Assembly: GCF_016653115.1 (NCBI RefSeq)
Contig: NZ_NHRX01000038.1
Location: 81,820-145,819, forward strand
Reading direction: 5' to 3'
DNA from: Rhodocyclus purpureus
Lineage (GTDB): Bacteria; Pseudomonadota; Gammaproteobacteria; Burkholderiales; Rhodocyclaceae
Length of the DNA: 64,000 bases
The notes beneath the pieces were generated by a model. The model did not search any database. It had not been told where the DNA came from and worked only from the letters and a program-made list of their open reading frames with translations. Position 1 is the first letter of the stretch, and each line of letters begins with the position of its first letter. Positions 8,456 to 19,100 of the stretch are shown here, piece by piece. The position numbers and the translations under genes are program-made.

Positions 8456-10168
8456 ATGACCAAGACATTGACAAGCGCGCTGGTTAGTGCATCTTTACTA
8501 CTCCCGTTTGCCGCCATTGGGCAAGTGAGCGGTCTGGATGCGGCAAAACGCCAAGCCGAAATTCTTCTGCGGCAGGAGCAACTCCGCTTGCAGGAAGACC
8601 AGGAACGGCTGCGCCAGACACAACCCCCGTCCGGAATGGATCTGAACGAGGTGCGTCCCTCAGAAGGCGTGGGACGACTGCCCGGAACCTGCGTCGACAT
8701 CAAGGAAATCGACATCAAGGGCGCCGACCTGATCGATGAAGAAGACAAGATGTCGATCATCGAAAAGTATCTCAACCGATGCCTTACGGTACGCGATATC
8801 GAAGAGCTGCTGGGCGAGGTCAACCAGCACTACATCGGACGCGGTTTCATCACCACTCGGGTTTATCTGCCCAATCAAGACCTGAAGTCCGGCACCTTGA
8901 CCATCATCGTCCTTGAAGGCCGCATCGAGTCACTCAAGATTGAGGGCGACCCGGAGGGTCGAATCAATCTGGCAATGGCGGTTCCTGCCCAGGCGGGTGA
9001 CCTGCTGAACATCCGCGACCTGGAACAAGCCGTGGACCAGATCAACAGCGCCCAGGGCAACAAGGTCAAGCTCGACATCATGCCTGGCGCCGAGCCGGGG
9101 CGAAGTGTCGTCGTGTTTCGCAACAGCGCCTCGCGTCCCTACAAGGCCACTGTCTCCGTTGACAACCAGGGAACCGAATTCACCGGCCGTAATGGCATGA
9201 GCGCCTCGCTCCGCAGCGGTATCGGATTGGGCTTGGGTGAAACCCTGAGCGTCACGGCGCGCACCTCCTTGCCGGATCGCGCCGAAAAGCGCTCCCGCAG
9301 CGCCTCGGTCGACCTGAGCATTCCCGTTGGCTACGCCACGTATGGCGCGGGCTATTCGGAATCCGACTACACCAGCGCTCTGACCCTTCCTCACGGCAAT
9401 ACCATTGTGCCCAGCGGGCACTCCAGCAACTGGAACCTCAGCGCGGAACGCATCGTTGCCCGTGACCAATCGAGCCGCCATTCCGTTTTTGCCAAATTTT
9501 CCAACAGCGACTCGAAAAACTACATCAACGACAGTCTGGTGACGGTCAACAGCCGTCGTATCAACAGCCTCGCCATGGGGATGAACAGCATCATGTTTGT
9601 TGGCGCCGGTACTCTGGTGCTTCGACCCGAAGTCTCGGTCGGGCTGAGCGACCTCGACAACCGGCCTGCCGGCGTCAATGGCGCCAGCACAGGGCCGCAA
9701 GCGGAGTTCACCAAATACGCTCTCTTCGGTCATTTCAACCTGCCCTTTACCCTCGGCCGCCAACAATTCAGCTGGACCAGCCAACTCCAGATGCAGAGCA
9801 GCAGGGAAGCCCTGTTCGGATCACAGCAGATATTGATCGGCGGGCTTTCCTCCGTGCGCGGCTTCTACAACACCTCTCTGGTGGGCGACAGCGGTTACTA
9901 CTGGCGCAACGAACTGGCCTGGCACAGGCAATTCGAATGGGCCGGCATGCCGGTCAGGGGGCGACTCTACGTGGGCTATGACACAGGCGAGGTTCGCAAC
10001 CACTTGGCGGGCGCGGCCGAGGGGCAGCTGTCCGGCTATGTGGTGGGGGCGAACGCCAAAGTGGATGACGCTGAAATCGATGTCTTCTGGACGCGCGCCG
10101 ATCGTGTCGCCGCAAGCATGAAGCGCGAGCCGGACCAAGTCTGGATGCGCATGGGTCTGGATTTCTGA
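8456..10168 (+). CDS. TpsB-type outer-membrane transporter (FhaC/ShlB family)
   Basis: About 570 residues; exports the TpsA encoded just downstream (two-partner secretion, type Vb). A signal peptide (SALVSASLLLPFAAIG) is followed by an N-terminal charged helix rich in Gln/Glu/Arg (plug helix, about residues 28-55). POTRA domain 1 (CVDIKEIDIKGADLI to LEGRIESLKI) and POTRA 2 follow, then a beta-barrel from about residue 210 with the conserved VRGF motif of the L6 loop (SSVRGFYN). The C-terminus is Phe (GLDF), as usual for barrel proteins. The ATG at 8450 is in frame, but the one at 8456 has better spacing to GAG. The stop is 10 bp before the tpsA start. Confidence 0.92.
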   Translation: MTKTLTSALVSASLLLPFAAIGQVSGLDAAKRQAEILLRQEQLRLQEDQERLRQTQPPSGMDLNEVRPSEGVGRLPGTCVDIKEIDIKGADLIDEEDKMSIIEKYLNRCLTVRDIEELLGEVNQHYIGRGFITTRVYLPNQDLKSGTLTIIVLEGRIESLKIEGDPEGRINLAMAVPAQAGDLLNIRDLEQAVDQINSAQGNKVKLDIMPGAEPGRSVVVFRNSASRPYKATVSVDNQGTEFTGRNGMSASLRSGIGLGLGETLSVTARTSLPDRAEKRSRSASVDLSIPVGYATYGAGYSESDYTSALTLPHGNTIVPSGHSSNWNLSAERIVARDQSSRHSVFAKFSNSDSKNYINDSLVTVNSRRINSLAMGMNSIMFVGAGTLVLRPEVSVGLSDLDNRPAGVNGASTGPQAEFTKYALFGHFNLPFTLGRQQFSWTSQLQMQSSREALFGSQQILIGGLSSVRGFYNTSLVGDSGYYWRNELAWHRQFEWAGMPVRGRLYVGYDTGEVRNHLAGAAEGQLSGYVVGANAKVDDAEIDVFWTRADRVAASMKREPDQVWMRMGLDF

Positions 10169-10178
10169 GGTGCCTGCC

Positions 10179-13100
10179 ATGAATCGAATTTATCGCGTAG
10201 TCAAGAACAAAAAGACCGGCTTGTGGGTCGTCGCTTCCGAGATCGCGCGCAGCGCATCGGGCGGCGCCAGGACGGTACTCGGCGTGGCCTTGCTGGGAAT
10301 TCCGCTGGCGACCGGTGCGCAGACTCCTACTGTGCTTGCGGGGGGAACGAGTGCGCCGACGGTCAACACGCAGGCATACACTTCAGGTTCGGTGACGACA
10401 AATCCCACGGTGGTGAATATCGTCGCCCCCAACAGCAACGGGCTTTCACACAACACCTATAGCCGCTTCAACGTCGGCGCGGACGGTGTCGTGCTGAACA
10501 ACGTCGTCAGTGGCGCCTCGGCCGAAACCGTCGTGGCGGGCACGGTTGCGCGCAATACCAATCTGTCGAGCGCCGCATCGGTGATCCTCAACGAAGTGCT
10601 CTCCGGCGGCAGCGCCTCGTCCTTGATTGGGCAGATGGAAGTCGCTGGCGCCAAGGCGGATGTCATCCTCGCCAACCCTTATGGAATCACCTGTGACGGC
10701 TGCGGCTTTATCAACGTCGATCGGCTGACGCTCACCACGGGGACGCCAACGGTGACCAATGGAAGCCTGGCATCGTTTGCCGTGAACGGTGATGGAACGA
10801 TCACAGTGGGAAGCAAGGGGCTGAATGCCACCGGGACCACGCTGCTGGATCTGGTGGCGCGCGGGATCACGGTGAACGGTCCGGTCAATGGCTCGATTGC
10901 CAGTGCCGCCGGTACAAATGGCATCCGTGTCGTCACCGGGGCAGGCACTTGGGATTACGCCAGCGGCGAGCTAACTACCACCGCCGGCACTGGAACAAAG
11001 CCGACCTACGCCATCGACGTCGCCGCGCTGGGGGGCATGTACGCCCAGACCATCAAACTGGTGGCCACCGAGGCGGGGGTCGGGGTGAGGATGTTGGGCA
11101 ACATGGCCGCTTCGACGGGCGACTTCATCTTGACCTCGGAAGGCAAGATCGAAGTGGGCGGCACCGCGACAGCGGGACGCGATCTCGCCATCACCACGAC
11201 CGCCAGCGACAGTGGCACGGGAACTGACGCCGCACTCTATGCAAACGCCGCAGTCCTCAAGGCCAGCCGGGATATCGCCGTCACCGCCGCCAGCGGAACC
11301 CTGAACAGCGTCGGAGGGCAACTCACCGCCGCAGGAAACTTGACAGTCATTGCCAATAAGCTGGTCGATGCGAGCACGGCCGGCGTGCCGCCGAACAATT
11401 TGCGCAGCGCCAATGGCAACCTGAGCATCACGGTGACAGACGACAGTTCGCTTGCCGGCACCGACTGGCAGGCAGGCAAGGCGATGAGCGTGAGCGCGAC
11501 GGGAAAGGCGTTCTCGATCGACGACAAAGCGCGGGTGCTGGCGACCGACCAGACGACCGTCTCGGTGGGAACCCTGAGCAATGCGGGCACCCTGCAACTC
11601 TCGTCAAATACCTCGGCCCACGACAGCGTCACCGCCACCAGCCTCATCGACAACAGCGGAACGATCAGCAGCAGCGGGACGGCGGCGCTGACTGCCGGCA
11701 CGCTGACCAACAGCGGCAAGGTGACCGGTAGCGGCGACCTCACCGTCACCGCCGACAACCTGAGCATGACCGAAGCGGCCGAAATCCAGGGGGCGACCTC
11801 GGGCACGGGAACCCTCAAGGTCACGCTTGCGAATGCCCTGACCAACCCGGGCAAAATCGATTCGGGGAACGACCTCTCGATTGGCGCAGCGTCGATCAGC
11901 AACACCGGCAGCATCACGGCCCAAAGCGATCTCGCCCTCACCGCCACGGGCGCGATTGAAAACAAGGTGGTGTTGGGCAGTCCTGGTACCGGGCGCAGCC
12001 TCGGCAAGCTGTGGAATGGCACGAGCGCAGCGACGGACGAGACCATCGAGCAGAATCAGACCGTCACGAAATCAGGGACGATCGACGCGGGTGCTGCGGT
12101 ATCGCTCAGTGGCGCCAGCGTGCTCAACGAGGGCGTCATCAACGCTGGCACGACGCTGGGCGTTGCGGCGGCTTTCATCAGCAATCAGGTACAGGGCGGC
12201 GACACGCGCAGTTCCGTCCTGAAATTCGATCACCAGAATACGGGCACCATCGAAAGCTGGTACGAAGACCGCTATTTCAGCGGCGGCCGGCCGGCCAATG
12301 CCCCGTCAATGACGGCGGGCACCTCCGTCACCTTCTCCGACAATACAAGCGCAAAGAACATCGGTGGCAGCATTACCGCGCCGACGCTGAACCTCGGCAG
12401 CGGTTTTGCGGACACGCCCCTGACCACCACGCGCGTTTATCAGGAAATCGTCACCGCTCCGACGCCGATCCCCACCCCACCCAGTACGCCGGGCGAGCTG
12501 ACCGTCAAGGTCAAGGACACGCCGACCACCGTCGAGCTGGCGCCCAACGGCAAGGTCAATGTGGTCAACATCGCCGCGCCAGACCGTGCTGGCGGCTTGT
12601 CGCGCAACACCTATACGCGTTTCGACGTCAATCCGTACGGGCTGATCCTGAACAACGCCGATTCCGCCAAGTACCTCACGGTACAGACCGAACAGGCGGG
12701 CCAGATCCTGTTCAACCCGAATCTGCCCTATGCCGCCGGCGTCATCCTCAACGAAGTGTTTTCGCTTTCGTCGCTGTATGGCTTCATCGAGGTCGCCGGC
12801 ACCCGCGCCGACGTGGTGATCGCCAACCCCTACGGCATTACCTGCGGCAATTGCGGCTTCATCAACGTAGACCGGCTGACCCTGGCGACCGGCACGCCGA
12901 CGGTGGCGAATGGAAGCCTGTCGGGTATCGGCATCACCTCGGGGACGATCACCGTGCAGGGCAGCGGCCTGAATGCCCTCGGCGCCAACCAGACCGACTT
13001 GCTGGCACGGAGCATTTCGCTCGATGGTCCGGTGAACGCGCACGACCTGTCCATGGCGGCAGGCGTGAACACCTGGAACTACGCCAACCGGGTGGCCAGC

Positions 13101-16100
13101 GCCGGCGGAACGCCGAACGGCAACGCTCCGGCGTTCTCCATCTATACCTCCGTGCCCGGCGGCATGTATGCGGACACGATCCGCCTGGTGTCCACCGAAG
13201 CGGGAGCAGGCGTTCGCCTGATGGGCGAGGCAGCGGCGAGCGCGGGCGATTTTGTCCTCGATTCCAACGGCGTCGTCGCACTGAGCGGCAAGACCTCGGC
13301 CAGCCGCGACCTCAAGGTGAGCACCACTTCGACGGCCACGGGCAGCGATTTCGCCAAGGCCGCCCTGCAGATCAATGACGCTGCGGTCAGCGCCGGCAGA
13401 GACGTGGACATCGCAGCGTCCTCGGGCAAGGTGGCCATTCGCGGCGGACAGTTGTATGCCGCGCAGGACGTGAAAATTTCCGCCAGGACGCTGACCGACG
13501 AAAGCACCACGCATCCCCAGGTCAGCAACAACCAGCGCTACGCCGCCCGCGACCTGAGCCTGACGCTTGGCGACTCCGGCCGGCTGGCAGGCACCAACTG
13601 GCAAGCGGCTGACAATCTTCTGGTCAACGCCTCGGCATCGGGCAACGCGGGCAGTCTCTTGATCGATTCGTCCGCACTGCTCTCGGCGGCCAACGGCACC
13701 ACCATGAAACTCGCCGCCCTGGACAACTACGGCAAGCTGCAAACGTCGACCGGCGCGGGCACGGCAAGCACCTTGTCGGTGACCAAGCTGACCAACCGCA
13801 GCGGCGGCAAGATCGCCAGCGAGGGCGACATCACCTACGACGTCAGCGACACCTTGTTGAACGACAGCACCTTGCAGGGCCAGTCCAACATGACGCTCAA
13901 CGTCGGCACACTGACACTGGGCGATACGAGCGACCAGATTCTCGGTGCACAGTCGGGGAGCGGCACACTCACGATCAAGGTCGCCAATGATTACAGCAAC
14001 ATCGGCCTGGTGCACTCAGGCCAGGATTTGCGCATCTCGGCGCCGGGTATTACCAACGAAACCACCGGCGGCATGGTTGCCTCGCGCGACATGAGCCTCA
14101 CCGCAAACACCTCGAACATCAACAACTACGGCGCCTGGTATGCCGGCCAAGAGCTGAAGGCGACCGCCACCAAGGGCGCAATCTCGAACAACCGCACCTA
14201 TCACCTGGTGCGAGGGCGCTTTCTGGGCGTGGACGACAGTGGCACCGGCGTCTATGAGCAGAACCAGGTGACCGATACGCGCGCCACGATCGACGCGGCA
14301 CGCGACCTCAGCCTGTCCGCAGAACAGATCGTCAACAGCAGCCTGATCAATGTCGGCGGCAACGCGACATTCGCCGCGCCGACCATCCTGAACCAGGTAC
14401 AAGGCGGGGATACCCGCGTCATGACGGGGAATCTCGACACCGCTGTCGCGAGGAGCACCAACTGGGGTTATTCATTTCCCGACGCTTACGACGCGATCAC
14501 CACGGTGACAACCTGGCATGTGGAACAGTATTTCGCCGGCGGCAAGCCGGATGAGCAGGCCAAGCCGCAAATCAACGCCGGGAACACGCTGACCTGGTCC
14601 GGTTTCACTGACGCCGGGAATCTCGGCGGCCTGTTGCAGGCGCCCACCATCAACATTGACGCATCGGGCAGCGCGACCTTTACCAATGACGCCCTCGCGA
14701 CCATCAGCGAAGCCTGGAAATGGGAAACCCTGCAGAAGATCAAATATATCGCCCTTGGCCCCCTGAAGTACTCTGACACGACGACCGGGGACTATCCCAC
14801 GGCGCCAGATTCCACGACGACCAGTTCCTCCTTTGGCGCCACGGTGACGGCGAACACACTGACGATTACCGGCCCCAAGGTGGTTAACAATGGTAGTCCG
14901 TGGGCGAGCAATCCTGCTTCCGTCAGCGTAGGCGGCAAACCTAACGCACTGGGCTTTACGATCAGTCTGCCCTCCAATCCCAACGGCTATTTCGTCACCA
15001 ATCGCGATCCCTCCGCGCTGTTCCTGATCGAGGCCAATCCCAAGTTCAATGTCGGCGTTTCGACCCTGGGCTCGGATTATCTGGCCAGCCAACTCGGGCT
15101 CGATGTCGGCACCACCCAGAAGCGCCTGGGCGATGCCAGCTACGAAGCCTATCTGGTGCAGCAGCAGCTGGTCCAGCAAACCGGAGCCGGCTTGCTGAGC
15201 GGCTTTGTCAACATGGCGGAATTGATGCAGGGCATGTTCAACAATGCCGCCGCCGAGGCCGGCAGCCTCGGCCTGACCTATGGCCAGGCCCCGACGGCGG
15301 CGCAGTTGGCCAATTTGTCCGAGCCCATCGTCTGGATGGTGGAGACGGTGGTCGATGGCCAGAAGGTACTGGCGCCGGTCGTCTATTTGCCGGAAAACCT
15401 GAAACAGGAAATCGACAGCAAATCGGCCGTGCTTTCGGCGAAAGACATGACCCTGAATGTCGCTTCGCTCAGCAACACCGGCGGCACCCTCGCGGGCAAG
15501 GACAAGCTGGACATCACCTCCAAGGGCGACGTCGAAAATCTCTCGGGCAGCATCACCGGCGGCAATGTCAGCGTGACGTCAACCGAGGGCAGCATCGTCA
15601 ACAAGACCGTGTCGCAGGGCGGCGGCAATGAGCTGAGCTACAGCACGACCATCGGCAAGGAGGCCTCGATTTCATCGACGGGCGACCTGTCGCTCGACGC
15701 GAAGAAGAACATCGAGAACATCGGCGCGCAAATGTCCGCCGGCGGCAACGCCACGCTCAACGCCGGCGAGAACATCGTTTTCGACACCATCGAGGACAAG
15801 ACGACCCGATCGTCGGTATCCACGGTCAGCGATGGCAATGCCTCGGGGCTGGAAACCTCGACCACCACGACCGTCAACCAGGTCAAGTCGGGGCTGACGG
15901 TGGGCGGCAATCTCGATGCCAAGGCAGGCAAGGACATCAAGCTGGCAGGCACCGATGTCAATGTCGCCGGCAGCGGAAGTCTCGACGCGGGCGGCGATCT
16001 CAACATCCTCGCGCGCGAAAACACGGTCGAGACCAACACCAGTTCCTCGATCTCGGGCATGGGCGTGGGCGGCGGCGTGTATGGGACGACCGAGACCACC

Positions 16101-19100
16101 ACCAACAGTTTCTCCAGCCGCAACGTGGGCACCGAGCTGAACATCGGCGGCGACGCCAAACTGGCGGCCGGCAATACGCTGACCGTGCAGGGCTCCAAGC
16201 TCAATGTCGGTGGCGATACCGATATCTCCGCAACCGATATCAAGGTGCTTGCCGGCAAGGATGTGGACCGGACGACCACCACGACCCGGACCACCTCGTA
16301 TCTGCAGGCCGAATCCGTCGGCGATGATGCAGACAGCAGTGCGGACAGTGCCGAAGACTCAACGGATTCGGGCGGCGAGCCGGAAAGCAGCGCCGAAGGC
16401 AGCCGCGCGGAGGCGAAGGCTTCGGTCGGCACTTCGGCCGAGGGCGAAGCGAATGTATCCGCCTCGAAATCCGCCGGACTGACCCTGGCCAAGACGAAGA
16501 CCACCGAAACCTCGTCGCTCTCGCAGCGCAGCGTGGGTTCGGAGCTGAACCTGGGCGGCAACGTCAGGATCAACGCCAAGAACAAGGTCACCTTGCAGGG
16601 TTCCGATCTCAATGCCGGCGGCGATCTGGATTTGCAGGCGAAGAATGTCGAACTGCTCGCCGCTCAGAACATCGAGCGCACGACCAGCACCACCACGACG
16701 ACGCGCCTTGGCCTGTATGCGACCACCGAAAACGAGGCGGGAGCAGGGGGCTCGGCGGGTTCGGGCGCGGAGGCCGGCGCGGAAGCCTCCGCCAAGCGAG
16801 GGGGCGGTCAGAAAAACGATGCCGAGGCATCCGCCGCCGCCGGTTCTCAGGCAGGGGCAGAGGGTCAAGCCTCCGCGTCGAGCAAAAACACCGTCGATGT
16901 GATGCGGGTGGACAGCCAGTCCTCGGAGTCGCTCAACATCACGAATACGGGTTCCAACATCCGCGCGGGCGGCAACACCAGGATTACCGCGCAGGAGAAA
17001 CTGCGGCTGCAAGGCTCTTCGATCGAATCCGAAGGCGATATCGACCTCAAGGCCAAGGACATGACTTTCGAGGCCGCGCAGGACATCAGCTACACCAAGG
17101 AGACCAGCAGCACAACCCGTGTCGGCCTCTATCTGGACGCCAACGCCAACGCGGAAGGCAAGGCGGGAGCAGAAAGCAAGGCCAGTGCGGACGCCCAGGC
17201 CGGCAATTCCGGTCTGGCCGGATCGGCCCAGGCCGGCGGAAGCGCGGAAGCTTCCGCCGAGGCCGAGGGTTCGGCCGAGGCGAAGATCGGCGCCGGTATC
17301 CAGGTGAAGGTCAATACGACGACCACCGAATCGGGCAGCAGCACGGCCGTGACCTCGGCGATCAAGTCAAGATCCGGCAGCATCAGCCGAACCGCCGAGG
17401 GCAAGATCCTCGATGTGGGCACTTCGATCGAGGCTGCCGGCGACTTCAACCAGTCGGCCAACTCGATCGTCAGTCTGGCTGCCGAAAATTCGCAGTTCTC
17501 GAAGACCACGACCGAGGAAACCACGGCACGCCTCGGCATTTATGCCGAGGCTGGCGCCAAAGGCGAGGCCGGCGCCAAGGCTGGCGCCAACGCCGGGGCC
17601 TCAGGCGGCACCGGAGCGCTGGATGCCGATGCCGAGGCCAAAGCGGAAGCCGGAGCTTCCGTCGAGGCATCGGCCAAGCAGGGTATCGAGACGACGGTCG
17701 ATCGCACCGTCGACACGGAAACCACCGAGGCGACGCAGGCAGTCGTTTCGAATATCAAGGTGGGCGGCAACTTCAACAGCAAGTCGAAAGAGAAAACCGT
17801 ACTTCAGGGAACTTCGATCGATGCCGGCGGGGATTTGAACATCGCCGCCAAGGAGCTTGAAATTCAGGCTGCGCGTGATACGGAAAAGACCACGTCGTCG
17901 AGCGAGTCGATCTCCACGCGCCTGGCGGTGAATGTCGGCGTCGGTGCCGAGGCCAAGGCCGAAGCAAGCGCATCCTCCAAGGATGGCGCATCCGCCGAGG
18001 CCAAGGCCGAAGCCGGGGTGAATGTAGGCGTCGAGGCCAAGGCCGAGTACGAAAAGACGAATAGCGAACAGCAATCGAGCACCGCGGTGGTCGCCAATCT
18101 TTCTGGCGGCAAGAAGATCAACATCAACACCGAGGGCAAGACGACGATGGAGGGCACCAACTTGAACGCCGGCGAGGGCGGAGTCAACATTGACGCCCAG
18201 AGCCTGGACTACAAGGCGGCCCAGGACACCTACAGTTCCCGTGAAAGCTCGACGAAAGTCGCCGTCGAAGCCGAAGGCAGCATTTCGATCATCGGCAACG
18301 ACAACAGCATGGCGGCGCAGGCCGATGTCGGCGTGGCCAGCGCCCAGTCATCGGGCAGCAACGCCGTGGTGGGCAGCATCAGTTCGGCAGGCGGCTTGAA
18401 CATTCGCACCAAGGACGATACGCGGCTGGAAGGAACCCAGATCGATGTGGCTGGCGATACCAATATTTCCGCCGGCGGCAATGTGGCTTTCGATGCGGCG
18501 AGGAACACCTATCAAGCGAGTTCGGAGAGCGTCGACGTGGGCGCCGGTTTCGATACCGGCGAATCGTCCTTCAACGCCAGCGTCGATGTCAAAACCTCGC
18601 GTGAAAACTCCAGCGAGGCCGTCACCGGCACGTTGAATACCGGCGGTTCCCTCAATATCTCGGCGGGCAAGAACGCAAGCTTCGAGGGCACCCAGATTGC
18701 CGCGGGCGGCGACGCCCAGGTGGTGGCCGGCAACAATGTCGAGTTCAAGGAAGCGCGCAACACGTCGTTCTCCGAATCGACCTCGGTGGCTGTCGAGGTC
18801 GGCGTGGGCGCGTCGGAAGACACCGACGACGAAGGCACCACATCGAAGTCCAAGTCTTTCCGCGCCGACGCCAGTGTGGACTATGAGCGGTCCAGCTCGT
18901 CAGAAGCCGTGACCGGCTCGATCAAGGCGGGCAACAACCTGAACGTCGTTGCCGGCAACGACGTCACTTTTGTCGGCACCGAGATCGGCGCGGGCAACGG
19001 TGCGGCGGTGTCGGCGGGAGGCGACGTCAACTTCAAGGCGGCGGAGAGCTCCAGCGAAGAGATCAAGGTGGGCGTTTCGGCCGGCTTTGGCGCGGAGACC

